64,000 nt of DNA from Kribbella sp. NBC_01245 (GCF_036226525.1 NZ_CP108487.1:5022001-5086000), one strand, 5' to 3'. Shown: positions 16,086 through 25,158, counted from the first letter of the stretch. The notes: generated by a model not told the origin, from the sequence alone. A program made the numbers and translations.

Positions 16086-17069
16086 GTGCTGGAACCGCTC
16101 GGGCTGGACGAAGCCACGTTCGCGGTCTACCACGCCCTCTTACGTGATCCGGACAGTACGCCGGAACTGCTTGCCAAGTCACTAGAAATGACTTTGGACG
16201 ACGTATACCGCCTGATGGAACGCCTTCGCCGGCTGGAGCTGCTGGTCCCGACTTGGACCACCCCGGGCCTCGAGCACGCCGTCCATCCCCGCGTCGGTCT
16301 GACCGGCCTGGCCGAGCGCCGTCGCAGCGAGTTGAACCGGCTCTTCGGCGAACTGCGCGAGGCCGAGTCGTCCGCGGAAGTCCTCGCCGAGCAGTACAAC
16401 GAGCTCCTCGGCGCCCGGACGAGTGCCGACATCGAGGTTCTGAAGGGCCGGGCGAACGCCTCGCGCCGAATCGAAGAGCTCGGGATGAAGGCCAAGGACT
16501 CGTTCTGGGCCCTGATCCCGGCCCACGTCGACGACACTCTGTCCCCGGCCGAAGAATCCCCCGACATCCCCCTCCTGGAGCGCGGGATCCGGCTGCGCAC
16601 GGTCTACCTCCAGAGCATGACCGTCAGCAAGACCGGTCTCGAGTACGCCGCCACGATCCACCGCCTCGGCGGCGAGGTCCGGGCCACTCCGACGCTGCCG
16701 CTGCGCCTGCTCATCATCGACAGCGAGCTCGCGATCATGCCGCTGGACCCCGAGTCGCACTCCACTGGCGCCGTCATCCACCGCAGCCCGGCCGTAGTCG
16801 CCCTCGCGACGGCTCTCTTCGACTCCTACTGGTCCCGCGCAAGCGAGATCTTCGCCCCAGAGGACCGCGAAAGCGACACCCCTCTCACCGCCCACGAGGC
16901 CGAAGTCCTTCGCCTCCTAGCCGGCGGCGCCAAGGACGAACAAGTCGCCCGCCTCCTCGGCATCTCCCTCCGTACGGCCCGCCGCATCACCGCCAACCTC
17001 TCCGAACGCCTAGACGCCACCAGCCGCTTCGAACTAGGCGTAGCCGCCGCCAAACGCGGCTGGGTCTAA
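16086..17069 (+). CDS. TrmB-like/LuxR-type transcriptional regulator
   Basis: A 327-residue regulator. The N-terminal winged helix (about 1-75: DEATFAVYHALLRDPDSTPE ... LAKSLEMTLDDVYRLMERLRRLEL) resembles TrmB/MarR-type domains. A middle coiled and ligand-like domain (85-255) carries no recognised catalytic motif. The C-terminal LuxR-type helix-turn-helix (about 262-325) reads LTAHEAEVLRLLAGGAKDEQVARLLG and SLRTARRITANL. GTG at 16086 follows GGAAGGTG and fits. There is no receiver domain, so it is not a classic response regulator. It is divergent from the 38-residue secreted peptide gene; this type of regulator is common and multi-copy in actinobacteria. Its ligand is unknown. Confidence 0.85.
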   Translation: MLEPLGLDEATFAVYHALLRDPDSTPELLAKSLEMTLDDVYRLMERLRRLELLVPTWTTPGLEHAVHPRVGLTGLAERRRSELNRLFGELREAESSAEVLAEQYNELLGARTSADIEVLKGRANASRRIEELGMKAKDSFWALIPAHVDDTLSPAEESPDIPLLERGIRLRTVYLQSMTVSKTGLEYAATIHRLGGEVRATPTLPLRLLIIDSELAIMPLDPESHSTGAVIHRSPAVVALATALFDSYWSRASEIFAPEDRESDTPLTAHEAEVLRLLAGGAKDEQVARLLGISLRTARRITANLSERLDATSRFELGVAAAKRGWV

Positions 17070-17114
17070 CCCTCCTCGGCCCCGCCGTAGCCCAGCAAGC
17101 CGCGAACCGCAATC

Positions 17115-17197
17115 TGTGGAAAAGCCTCTCGCGAGGTGCCTCCTTGTGTCGCGCGTGTGCAAACACAACAAGGCACCTCGCGGCAAGGTTTTCCACA
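17115..17197. repeat. 83-bp palindromic dispersed repeat, copy 1
   Basis: Terminal TGTGGAAAA / TTTTCCACA and inner CTCGCGAGGTGCCT / AGGCACCTCGCG arms surround a CTTGTGTCGCGCGTGTGCAA loop. A copy of exactly the same length lies at 59631-59713 with the loop in the opposite orientation. It lies in the gene-poor stretch 17070-17537, which also holds the repeat at 17231 and no credible gene. Confidence 0.75.
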
Positions 17198-17230
17198 AAT
17201 CTGCCCGAGCGTGTGTGGTTGGGCTCTGAT

Positions 17231-17279
17231 GCCGTGGGCTCGGTGTCCACAGGTAGGCCGCATTTCGCGTCCGACCGTG
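17231..17279. repeat. Second dispersed intergenic repeat, copy 1
   Basis: GCCGTGGGCTCGG-GTCCACAGGT then a GCATT-CGCGTCCGACCGT block. It matches 35031-35077 with only a few changes, both in intergenic DNA. It is followed by CCACTCGCGGTAGAAGAAGG at 17349-17368, similar to sequence near 62810. Confidence 0.65.
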
Positions 17280-17537
17280 GCAGTGATCTCCACAGGCGCG
17301 ACGCACTTTTCGGCGTTGACAGTGCCTACCGTCTGGATCAGACGCGACCACTCGCGGTAGAAGAAGGGGAGCGGGCCGTCGGATTGGGGGCTGGGTTTCG
17401 CGTGCTTGAGGGCGGTTTTGGGAAGGCGGCGGGTGGGGTTTTTGGGGGCGCGCCGGTTTGGGTTTTCATAAAGGTCGAACAAACGTATGGTTACCTTACG
17501 TGTCAGTGTGATTACTCCAAGTGCGCTGGGGGACATC

Positions 17538-18569
17538 ATGACGACGGGGAGCAACGCACGGGGTTCTCGTGATGCCGACCGGGTGCGGGAGCGGCAGGGC
17601 GAGGCCCTCACCGCGACCGCCGAGGTGGAACGACGGGCCACGGCCCTGCGGGAGATTCTGGCCGCCGGTCTGCGGGATCCGGTCCGCATCCCGTTCGCCG
17701 CGTTGCGCCGGCAGCCCGCGCTACGGCCGTTCGAACCAGGCCCGGACGAACGGGCCGAAAAGCCGCCACGGTGGGAGGACTACGCCGTACCGGAGCCGTC
17801 CGGGTTGCGCAGACTCCTGCAGGCGAAGGAGATCGAGGCCCGGCGCAATGCCGCGCATGCCAGGTTCGCCCGGGACGAAGCGGCGTACAAGCGTCGTGAG
17901 GAGGAACGGGTCTTCCGGCTGCGGCAGCGGCGCAATCGCCATGCCGTCGAAATGGCGGTGCTGCGCCGACGGGCCGAGGCGGAGAACGCGCGCATCGACG
18001 AGTTGGAGGTCGGCTACCGCGTGGGCCATCCCGACGCCGTCCGGGAGTACGTCGGCCTGGTGCTGTCGCACCGCCGGCTCCCGGACGGCGTACCTGCCAA
18101 GGTGGACGTACGGTACCAACCCGAGTCGAGCCGTCTCTCCCTGGTTTTCGACCTCCCCGGCCCCGGCGTGATCCCAGCGGTGGTGGGCTATCGATACGTC
18201 CGCACCCGGGACGCCATCGACGAACGCGCAAGGCCTTTGAATGAACGCAAACAGCGGTACGCCGACCTGGTCGCGCAACTCGTCCTGCTCCGCCTGAACG
18301 ACGCCTTCGCCACCTGCTCGGGCGACCTCGTCAGCGAAGTCGCGATCGCGGCCCTGGTCCCGATCCGCGACCGCGCCACCGGCTGGCCGGCCCGTCCTTG
18401 CCTCGCGAGCGTCGTCACCACCCGCGCCTGCTTCAGCGAACTCCACCTGGCCGACCTCAGCCCACCCGAAGCCCTCGAACGCCTAGGCGCCCGCCTCTCC
18501 CCCCGCCCCTTCGACCTCTACCCCACCCGCCCCTTCTTCGACCCGGAACGAGTGCGGCATCACCACTAG
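17538..18569 (+). CDS. Coiled-coil protein resembling the N-terminal part of actinobacterial Mrr-type restriction proteins
   Basis: A 343-residue cytoplasmic protein. The ATG at 17538 follows a GGGGG Shine-Dalgarno; an upstream ATG at 17487 is possible. Residues 20-60 hold an LREILAAGLRDPVRIPFAAL segment. A long charged coiled coil (about 85-165) follows, then a compact domain with YVGLVLSHRRLPDG, YQPESSRLSLVFDLP and YRYVRTRDAIDERARP. From memory, this order matches the region that precedes the Mrr catalytic domain in a common actinobacterial restriction endonuclease family. Here the chain stops after LSPRPFDLYPTRPFFDPE, so the nuclease domain is absent. It ends in a CTAG shared with the convergent ANTAR gene. 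Function is unknown. Confidence 0.65.
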   Translation: MTTGSNARGSRDADRVRERQGEALTATAEVERRATALREILAAGLRDPVRIPFAALRRQPALRPFEPGPDERAEKPPRWEDYAVPEPSGLRRLLQAKEIEARRNAAHARFARDEAAYKRREEERVFRLRQRRNRHAVEMAVLRRRAEAENARIDELEVGYRVGHPDAVREYVGLVLSHRRLPDGVPAKVDVRYQPESSRLSLVFDLPGPGVIPAVVGYRYVRTRDAIDERARPLNERKQRYADLVAQLVLLRLNDAFATCSGDLVSEVAIAALVPIRDRATGWPARPCLASVVTTRACFSELHLADLSPPEALERLGARLSPRPFDLYPTRPFFDPERVRHHH

Positions 18570-19261
18570 TCGGGCAGACCCCGGCGGTCGACGACGTGTT
18601 GGGCTACGTCGCGGAGTTTGGTGTTGGTGTCTTGGGAGTAGCGCTTGAGGATGGCGAAGGCGCGGTCGTCGTCGACGTCGTACTTCATCATCAGGATGCC
18701 CATCGCCTGGCCGACCAGCTTGCGGGCGTCGACGGCCTTGGCCATCGTCTCCTCGTGCCGGGCGGCGGCGACGGCGATGGAGGCGTGCCGGGCGAGGATG
18801 TGCGCGACGGCCTCGTCGTCGGCGCCGAAGGCATTCCGCGAGGAGTGGTAGAGGCTGAGTACGCCGACGGTCTGGTCGCTGACGGCCAACGGCACGTCCA
18901 GCACGCTGCCGATGCCGAGCGCCTCGGCCTTGGCCGCCCATTCGGGCCAGCGGGTTTCGGCCGGGGCGTCGGGGATGCGGATCGTCACCTGGTCGTTCAG
19001 CGAGGTCAGCAACGGCCCGTCGCCGGCGTCGATCTGGAGCTGGTGCATCTGCTCGACCACCGGGTCGGTCACCGCGCCCACCTCGGCGCGGTGACCGCGA
19101 ACTGCCAGCGCCAGTCCGGCGTGGGTGCAGTTGACCGCCTTCAGCGCGAACTGCAGCACGGCGTCGACGGTTTCCTCGACCCCGTCGGCGTCGTGCAACT
19201 CCATCGCGAGCTCGGCGTACGTATGAGCCTCGATCGGCTCCTCAGGGTCGAACTCGGGCAT
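18566..19261 (-). CDS. GAF-ANTAR antitermination regulator
   Basis: A 231-residue protein. The N-terminal GAF domain (about 15-160) contains HAGLALAVRGH, DAGDGPLL and GIGSVLDVPLAV segments. The C-terminal ANTAR domain (about 170-225: KAVDARKLVGQAMGILMMKY ... AFAILKRYSQDTNTKLRDVA) has the three-helix pattern that binds tandem RNA hairpins to prevent transcription termination. GAF-ANTAR proteins are numerous in actinobacteria and usually act without a partner kinase. The GAF ligand is unknown. The gene is convergent with the 17538 gene, sharing its stop bases. Confidence 0.93.
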   Translation of the reverse strand: MPEFDPEEPIEAHTYAELAMELHDADGVEETVDAVLQFALKAVNCTHAGLALAVRGHRAEVGAVTDPVVEQMHQLQIDAGDGPLLTSLNDQVTIRIPDAPAETRWPEWAAKAEALGIGSVLDVPLAVSDQTVGVLSLYHSSRNAFGADDEAVAHILARHASIAVAAARHEETMAKAVDARKLVGQAMGILMMKYDVDDDRAFAILKRYSQDTNTKLRDVAQHVVDRRGLPD

Positions 19262-19270
19262 GGCCGGACG

Positions 19271-20641
19271 CTAAACCGACTTCACCGCGGCGAGCAGTTT
19301 GCTGAGTGAATCGCGTGCGTCGCCGAACAGCAGGGTGGTGCGCGGGTCGTACAGCAGTTCGTTCTCGATCCCGGCGAATCCCGGCCGCATCGAGCGCTTC
19401 AGGAAGATGACCTTCTTGGCCTCGTCGGCGTTCAGGATCGGCATGCCGTAGATCGGCGCGCCCGGGGAGTTGCGAGCGGCCGGGTTGACGACGTCGTTCG
19501 CGCCGACCACCAGCACCACGTCGGCCTGTTTGAAGTCGCCGTTGATGTCGTCCATCTCACGCAACTGCTCGTACGGCACCTGGGCCTCGGCCAGCAGTAC
19601 GTTCATGTGCCCGGGCATCCGGCCCGCGACCGGGTGGATCGCGTAGTCCACGCTGACGCCACGGCTCTGCAGCTCGTCGACCAGATCGCGCAGGGTGTGC
19701 TGCGCCTGGGCGACGGCCAGACCGTAGCCGGGCACGATGATCACCTTCTGCGCGTAGCCGAGCAGGATCGCGACGTCCTCGGGCCCACCGGAGATCACCG
19801 GCCGATCCGATGCCTCGCCGCCACCCAGGGTCGAACCGCCCTTGACCGCGCCGAAGAGGATGTTGAAGACCGACCGGCCCATCGCGTCGGCCATCAGCTT
19901 GGTCAGCAACGTACCGGCGGCGCCGACCAGCGTGCCGGCCACCAGCAGCAGCGTGTTGCTCAGCACGTAACCGCCCGCGGCCACGGTCAGACCGGTGAAC
20001 GCGTTCAGCAGCGAGATGACGATCGGTACGTCGGCACCACCAACGGGCAGCACCAGCATCACGCCGACGGCGAGACCGATGACACACAGCAGTACGCCGA
20101 CCAGCGCGACCGGGTTGGAGACCAGCCACACCGACAGCGCGATACTGCCGAGCAGGCCCGCGATGAACACCACCGGCAGCCCCGGGAAGGTGATCGGCCT
20201 AGTGGTCATCAGCTCTTGCAGCTTGGCGAACGTGACGATCGAACCCGAGAAGCTGATCGACCCGACCAGAATCGTGAAGGCCGTCGCGATCGCGGCCACG
20301 GTCTGGCCCTCGTTCACGTCGCCGAGCTCCATCAGCGCGACCAGCGCCGCGGCGCCACCGCCGACGCCGTTGAACAGCGCGACCAGTTGCGGCATGTGCG
20401 TCATCGCGACCCGACGTGAGCCGACCACACCCGCCACCGAGCCGATCAGGATCGCGATCAGGATCGGCAGCACGTGATCGGGCTTGTACGCGAAGAACGT
20501 GACGACCACCGCGAGCACCGCACCGGCGGCACCGAGCCGGTTACCGGCCCGGGCGGAACGCGGTGAGGAGAGCGCCTTCAAAGCGACGATGAAACAGACC
20601 GCGGCGACCAGGTAGCCGAGGTGCGCCCAGGTGGAGATCAC
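19271..20641 (-). CDS. pntB: NAD(P) transhydrogenase subunit beta
   Basis: A 456-residue membrane protein that with the alpha subunits couples proton entry to hydride transfer between NADH and NADP. GTG at 20641 overlaps the stop of pntAB by four bases, which decides the start. The N-terminal two thirds contain about eight or nine membrane helices (for example FIVALKALSSPRSARAGNRL, GLPVVFIAGLLGSIALSVWL). The C-terminal NADP-binding domain III shows VIIVPGYGLAVAQAQH, HPVAGRMPGHMNVLLAEA, VLVVGANDVVNPAA and GFAGIENELL. It is the last gene of a pntAA-pntAB-pntB operon read leftward. Confidence 0.97.
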   Translation of the reverse strand: MISTWAHLGYLVAAVCFIVALKALSSPRSARAGNRLGAAGAVLAVVVTFFAYKPDHVLPILIAILIGSVAGVVGSRRVAMTHMPQLVALFNGVGGGAAALVALMELGDVNEGQTVAAIATAFTILVGSISFSGSIVTFAKLQELMTTRPITFPGLPVVFIAGLLGSIALSVWLVSNPVALVGVLLCVIGLAVGVMLVLPVGGADVPIVISLLNAFTGLTVAAGGYVLSNTLLLVAGTLVGAAGTLLTKLMADAMGRSVFNILFGAVKGGSTLGGGEASDRPVISGGPEDVAILLGYAQKVIIVPGYGLAVAQAQHTLRDLVDELQSRGVSVDYAIHPVAGRMPGHMNVLLAEAQVPYEQLREMDDINGDFKQADVVLVVGANDVVNPAARNSPGAPIYGMPILNADEAKKVIFLKRSMRPGFAGIENELLYDPRTTLLFGDARDSLSKLLAAVKSV

Positions 20642-20952
20642 TTGGTGATGCCCTTCTTCTTGCCAGCGGCGCCGGCGGGGCCGCGGAACATCTTCAGCAT
20701 CCGGTCGGTGACGACAAAACCGCCCACCATGTTGACGGTTGCGAGCAGTACGGCGAGCAGGCCGACGATGACGACCAGGGTCGACTCGGCCTGGCCGGTG
20801 ACGATGATCGCGCCGACCAGGATGACGCCGTGGATCGCGTTCGCGCCGGACATCAACGGGGTGTGCAGGGTCGAACTGACCTTGCTGATCACCTCGACGC
20901 CGACGAACGCGCTGAGCACGAAGATGGTCAGCAGGGCGATGGACTCGGTCAT
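20638..20952 (-). CDS. pntAB: NAD(P) transhydrogenase subunit alpha, membrane part
   Basis: A 104-residue membrane subunit with three hydrophobic segments (IALLTIFVLSAFVGVEVI, HGVILVGAIIVTG and VVIVGLLAVLLATVNMVGGF), ending in MLKMFRGP. This is the separate PntAB (alpha-2) polypeptide of three-subunit transhydrogenases; in E. coli it is fused to the dehydrogenase part. It overlaps both neighbours by four bases, so translation of the three subunits is coupled. Confidence 0.96.
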   Translation of the reverse strand: MTESIALLTIFVLSAFVGVEVISKVSSTLHTPLMSGANAIHGVILVGAIIVTGQAESTLVVIVGLLAVLLATVNMVGGFVVTDRMLKMFRGPAGAAGKKKGITK

Positions 20953-22073
20953 GCCAACGGTCCTTCCAGCAGCTCACGGATCGGCTCGTGCCGGATCTCG
21001 CCGTTGTGGGTCAGGCAGCAACCGGCCACGATCTCGTCGTCGAAGTCCGGGTCGAACGAGCCGCCGTTGGTCATCAACTGGATCAGGTTCGCGATGTTCT
21101 GGCCGTACAGGCGGCTGGCGGGTCCGGCCATCTGGCTCGGCACGTTCGCGCCACCCCAGACCAGCGCGTTGCCGATGGTCAGCTCGGTACCGGCCATCGA
21201 ACCCTCGACGTTACCGCCGGACTCGGCGGCCAGGTCGACCACGATCGAACCTGGTTTCATCCGCTCGACCATCGCCCGGCTGACCAGCATCGGCGCGGTT
21301 TTACCCGGCACGGCGGCCGTGGTGATCAACGCGTCGGCCGCCTCGACGTACGGCGTGAGCAGATCGCGTTGCAGCTGGGCCCGTTCCGGCGTCATCTCGC
21401 GGGCGTAACCACCCGCGCCTTCGAGGCTGCCGAGCTCGAGCTCGATCGGGATGGCGCCCATCGACGCGATCTCCTCCGCCGATGCGGCACGTACGTCGTA
21501 CGCCTTGACCACGGCGCCGAGGCGTTTGGCGGTGGCGATGGCCTGGAGTCCGGCCACACCGGCACCGAGTACGACGACCTGAGCGGGCGGCACCGTCCCG
21601 GCCGCCGTCATGCTCAACGGGAAGAACCGGGGCAACCGCTCGGCCGCGACGATGGCGGCGCGATAGCCGGCCACCATCGCCTGCGAGGACAGCGCGTCCA
21701 TCGACTGGGCCCGGGAGATCCGCGGCACCAGTTCCATCGCGAAGGTGGTCAGCTTGGCCCGCCAGGCCGTCCGCACCACGTCGGGCGGATTGGTCGGCAG
21801 GAACGAGATCAGCGCCGTCCCGGCGTGGAGCCGGGACAGCCGCTCACGTTCGAGGGGTTGCACCGACACCACGACGGTGGCCGCGTGGTCGGCTCCCCAG
21901 GCCACTTCGGCGCCTGCCTGCCGGTAGGCGTCGTCGGAATACAAGGCGCGCTCACCCGCCGCGGGTTCGACCGCTACCTCATAGCCGAGCTGGATGAGTT
22001 TGGCGACTTGCTCCGGCACCAGCGCCACCCGGCGCTCCGCCGGTCTGGTCTCTCGCACTACTGCGATCTTCAC
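20949..22073 (-). CDS. pntAA: NAD(P) transhydrogenase subunit alpha, NAD-binding part
   Basis: A 374-residue NAD(H)-binding subunit, related to alanine dehydrogenase. Features are MKIAVVRETRPAERRVALVP at the start, SFLPTNPPDV, the RISRAQSMDALSSQA region with the conserved Gln and Asp, the Rossmann motif VVLGAGVAGLQAIATAKRLGA (about 168-188), AYDVRAASAEEIASMGA, and PGKTAPMLVSRAMVERMKPGSVVVD-like residues. It is the first gene of the operon. It is cytoplasmic, docking on the membrane subunits, and together they supply NADPH at the cost of proton motive force. Confidence 0.97.
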   Translation of the reverse strand: MKIAVVRETRPAERRVALVPEQVAKLIQLGYEVAVEPAAGERALYSDDAYRQAGAEVAWGADHAATVVVSVQPLERERLSRLHAGTALISFLPTNPPDVVRTAWRAKLTTFAMELVPRISRAQSMDALSSQAMVAGYRAAIVAAERLPRFFPLSMTAAGTVPPAQVVVLGAGVAGLQAIATAKRLGAVVKAYDVRAASAEEIASMGAIPIELELGSLEGAGGYAREMTPERAQLQRDLLTPYVEAADALITTAAVPGKTAPMLVSRAMVERMKPGSIVVDLAAESGGNVEGSMAGTELTIGNALVWGGANVPSQMAGPASRLYGQNIANLIQLMTNGGSFDPDFDDEIVAGCCLTHNGEIRHEPIRELLEGPLA

Positions 22074-22118
22074 TCGCGAAAACCTATGCCAAAAGCGGTG
22101 CCCGAAGCCAGGCTGGTG

Positions 22119-23459
22119 CTACTCCCGGTGAGCCAAGTTGACCAAGAGTTGGGCTTCGGCCAGGCAGACCTTGGTGAATTCGGCCAGATGCAGGCCCTCG
22201 TCGATACCATGCGCGCGCGTGTCGGGGTCTTCCACACCGGTGACCAGGATCGCGGCTTCGGGGAAGGTCTGGGCGAATTCGGCGATGAACGGGATCGATC
22301 CGCCCATCCCCATGTCCACCGGCGCGACACCCCAGGCGCTCTCGAACGCCGACCGGGCCGCGTCGTACGCCGGGCCGTGTGCGTTGATCGCGCAGGGCTG
22401 GCCGAGATCGCCGTCGGTCACGGTGACCTCCGCACCCCATGGCGCGTTCTCCTCGAGATGCGTGCGCAGTGCCTCCATCGCCTTGGCCGCGTCGTCGCCG
22501 GGCGCGATCCGCAGGCTGACCTTCGCCCGGGCGACCGGGACGAGGGTGTTGCTGGCGTCGGCGACCTTCGGTGCGTCGATGGCGAGTACGGCGATTGCCG
22601 GGCGGGCCCAGAGGCGGTCGACGAGCGAGCCCGTGCCGATCAGCCGGACCTGGTCGAGTACGCCGGACTCGGCGCGGAGCCGGTCGACCGGGTAGTCGAG
22701 GTCGGCCGCGCGACCCGCGTGCAGGCCGTCGACAGCGACATCGCCGGCGTCGGTGTGCAAGGTGGCGAGCAGTCGGCACAACGCCGTCAGCGCGTCGGGC
22801 ACGACGCCGCCGAACAGGCCGGAGTGGACCGCGTGCTTGAGGGTGCGGACCTCGACGTAGCAGTCGACCAGACCGCGCAGAGAGATCGTCAGGGCCGGCT
22901 GGCCGATCGCGAAGTTGGCCGAGTCGGCGATCACGATGGCGTCCGCGGTGAGCTCGTCGGAGAACTCGTCGAGCAACTGCAGCAGGGTCGGGGAACCGAT
23001 CTCCTCCTCGCCCTCGACGAAGACCGTCACGCCGACGGGGAGATCGTTGCCCAGGGCACGCACCGCGGCCAGATGTGCCGCGATACCGGCCTTGTCGTCG
23101 GCGGCACCTCGCGCGTACAGCCGGCCGTCGCGCTCGGTCGGCTCGAACGGCGCGGACGTCCACTCGGCGGTGTCACCGGTCGGCTGTACGTCGTGGTGCG
23201 CGTAGAGCAGCACGGTCGGCGCGCCCTCGGGGGCTGGCTTCTTCGCGATCACGGCCGGAGCGCCACCACCCGCGCTGACGATCTGGGCGGTGAAGCCCTC
23301 GGCCTCGAACAGGGCGGCGGTAGCCTCCGCGGAACGCTGGACGTCGGCCGCACGGGCCGGGTCCGCGCTGACCGAGGGAATCCGGATGAGGTCCTCGAGA
23401 TCGGCACGGACGGAGGGCAGCACGCGGTCGATGGCCGCGGTCAGGTCTTCACGGGTCAT
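22119..23459 (-). CDS. M20 family dipeptidase/metallopeptidase
   Basis: A 446-residue zinc peptidase of the M20 (CNDP/DapE-like) group. Metal-binding and catalytic features are YAHHDVQP with His89 and Asp90, GAADDKAG (about 118-125), FVEGEEEIGSP with the general-base Glu and metal Glu (about 152), DSANF and a late GMGGSIPFI plus HGIDEGLHL with a metal His. The lid dimerisation domain lies between about 190 and 310. The start at 23459 begins MTREDLTAAIDRVLPSVRAD; longer upstream frames overlap the BTAD gene and lack homology. It hydrolyses dipeptides or N-acyl amino acids; specificity is unknown. Confidence 0.93.
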   Translation of the reverse strand: MTREDLTAAIDRVLPSVRADLEDLIRIPSVSADPARAADVQRSAEATAALFEAEGFTAQIVSAGGGAPAVIAKKPAPEGAPTVLLYAHHDVQPTGDTAEWTSAPFEPTERDGRLYARGAADDKAGIAAHLAAVRALGNDLPVGVTVFVEGEEEIGSPTLLQLLDEFSDELTADAIVIADSANFAIGQPALTISLRGLVDCYVEVRTLKHAVHSGLFGGVVPDALTALCRLLATLHTDAGDVAVDGLHAGRAADLDYPVDRLRAESGVLDQVRLIGTGSLVDRLWARPAIAVLAIDAPKVADASNTLVPVARAKVSLRIAPGDDAAKAMEALRTHLEENAPWGAEVTVTDGDLGQPCAINAHGPAYDAARSAFESAWGVAPVDMGMGGSIPFIAEFAQTFPEAAILVTGVEDPDTRAHGIDEGLHLAEFTKVCLAEAQLLVNLAHRE

Positions 23460-23469
23460 GCCGCCTACC

Positions 23470-25158
23470 TTAGGTCGTCTCGGCGGCACGGCACCTGTCC
23501 CGATCGAGGGGACGGCCGACCTCGGCGAACCGGTCGGCAGCCTCCTGCCAGAACGCTCGTGCCCGCTCGAGGTCGCCGTGGGCATGCCGCAGCACTGCGC
23601 GCGCCTCCCAGACAGCCGCGTGCGCGGCGCCACCGGGCCAGAGACCGGCCATTCGCTCAGCGTCGTCGAGCCTGCGCTGCGACTGTGCGAGGACGCCGGC
23701 GCGGGCGAACGCCTTGGCCGCGGCGACGAGGTATCCCAGCGAGCACGGCGGGCAGACGCGGGTGCCCTCGAGTTCGCGATCCGCGGTCTCGACTCGACGT
23801 ACCGCGTCCTCCTCGCTGGTCTCGACCAGGAGAGCATGCGTGCGTACGACGAGGTGGGGTCCGAGCCAGGCCGTGTGCGCAATCGGCAGCGCGACGTGGA
23901 GTAATCGGCCGGCCTGACCGCGTTCCCCGGCGAGGGCGGCGAGCTCGGCCAGTCGCTGCATCGAAAGCACCTGCCCGGACGTGGCGCCCGCGTCCTCGTA
24001 GAGCTGCAACGCCAGCGTGAGCCGGGTCCGGGCCTCGTCGAGCCGGCCGGAGAAGAGCGAGATCTCTCCGGCTAGAAGCGCGCCGATCGCTTCGCCCTGG
24101 ATGGATCGGTGCTGCTGGGCAGACGAGGACAGCTCGGTGGCGAGGTCGGCGAACTGCTCGTGGCCGTTGGGTCCGCACAGTGCGAACTCCGCAAGGCAGA
24201 TGTGCGCGTCGAAGACGAAGGAAGCGACCTGGGGTTCGCGCTGGACCGAATCCTCGAAGTCGGCTCGAAACGCTGCACGCCATTCGCCGCGCATGTTCGC
24301 CAGGATCCCGAGGATGGCGCTGGCCTCGCCTGTTTCGCGGCCGAGGTGAGCATCGATCGCCAGCGACCGTGCTCGCCCCGCAGTGCGCGCCGAGTCCTCG
24401 AGCTGGCCGGAGTTGAGCTGGACGAGGGCGCGCGCGAGCAGGCTTTGGGTGATCTCCCCCGGACTGGGCGGGGCACCCGGGCTCATGGCGAGGGCCTTCT
24501 CGTACAGCGTGATGGACGCGCGGTCCGGGCCGACCCCCAGGTCTGCTCGCAATCGGTGCCGCAACTGCTCGAATTGCCGAACGACGGCGCTACGATCCCC
24601 GGCGTCGAGTGCCTGTTGCATGAGACTTCGGTGAGCTTGCTCGTCGGCGGGATCAATGGCGAGCACCTCGTACCAGAGCCCGGCCCCCCGCAGCAGATCG
24701 AGGTGGAGTCCGCGTAGTCGATCGCGGTGCTGCTCGGCCCACGAGGCGTAACGGTCCTCCGGCAGCAGGTCACCTGGGTATTGAGCCGCGGCGGACCGGT
24801 AGCCGGCGCGCGCGGCCAACGCTCGGCGTGCGGTCTTCTCGAACTCCTCGGCATCGACGACGACGCCCGCCGGAAAGAGTTCCATTCGGCCGCCGTGGTC
24901 TGCGATCGACGCCGGTGAGCCGAGAGCCTGCCGCGCGTAGTGCAGCGCCTTGCGTAGGTTGGCCGACGCCACGGCCGGCTCGAGGTCGGGCCAGAGCAGC
25001 TCCATGGCCTGCTCTCTGAGCAACCGGTGGCCATCGGCCAGCGCGAGCACCTTCACCAGTTGCGCCGCACGGGTGCGGCGCCACAGGCGTTCCGGGACCG
25101 CGTGGCCATCGACCCGCACCACGAAACCTCCGAGCAGCAAAATCTCGCACACCGCCAC
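23470..25158 (-). CDS. BTAD/SARP-type transcriptional regulator with TPR-like repeats
   Basis: A 562-residue regulator. The N-terminal OmpR-like DNA-binding domain (about 1-95: LLLGGFVVRVDGHAV ... LLREQAMELLWPDLEPAVASANLRKALHYARQAL) is followed by a bacterial transcriptional activation domain (to about 240, with GDLLPEDRYASWAEQHRDRL and RSLMQQALDAGDRSAVVRQFEQL). The remaining 320 residues are helical TPR-like repeats rich in Ala/Leu/Arg. It lacks an NB-ARC ATPase, unlike AfsR. It is divergent from a small ABM-like gene, an arrangement seen repeatedly in actinobacteria, so that gene is the likely target. The signal is unknown. Confidence 0.9.
   Translation of the reverse strand: MAVCEILLLGGFVVRVDGHAVPERLWRRTRAAQLVKVLALADGHRLLREQAMELLWPDLEPAVASANLRKALHYARQALGSPASIADHGGRMELFPAGVVVDAEEFEKTARRALAARAGYRSAAAQYPGDLLPEDRYASWAEQHRDRLRGLHLDLLRGAGLWYEVLAIDPADEQAHRSLMQQALDAGDRSAVVRQFEQLRHRLRADLGVGPDRASITLYEKALAMSPGAPPSPGEITQSLLARALVQLNSGQLEDSARTAGRARSLAIDAHLGRETGEASAILGILANMRGEWRAAFRADFEDSVQREPQVASFVFDAHICLAEFALCGPNGHEQFADLATELSSSAQQHRSIQGEAIGALLAGEISLFSGRLDEARTRLTLALQLYEDAGATSGQVLSMQRLAELAALAGERGQAGRLLHVALPIAHTAWLGPHLVVRTHALLVETSEEDAVRRVETADRELEGTRVCPPCSLGYLVAAAKAFARAGVLAQSQRRLDDAERMAGLWPGGAAHAAVWEARAVLRHAHGDLERARAFWQEAADRFAEVGRPLDRDRCRAAETT

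Noticed and set aside
20988..24020. A continuous 1010-codon frame opposite pntAA, the M20 peptidase and the BTAD gene
   Set aside because: It is antisense to three well-supported genes and its composition (Arg/Gly/Gln/Asp-rich, no domain) is that of the empty frame of high-GC coding DNA.
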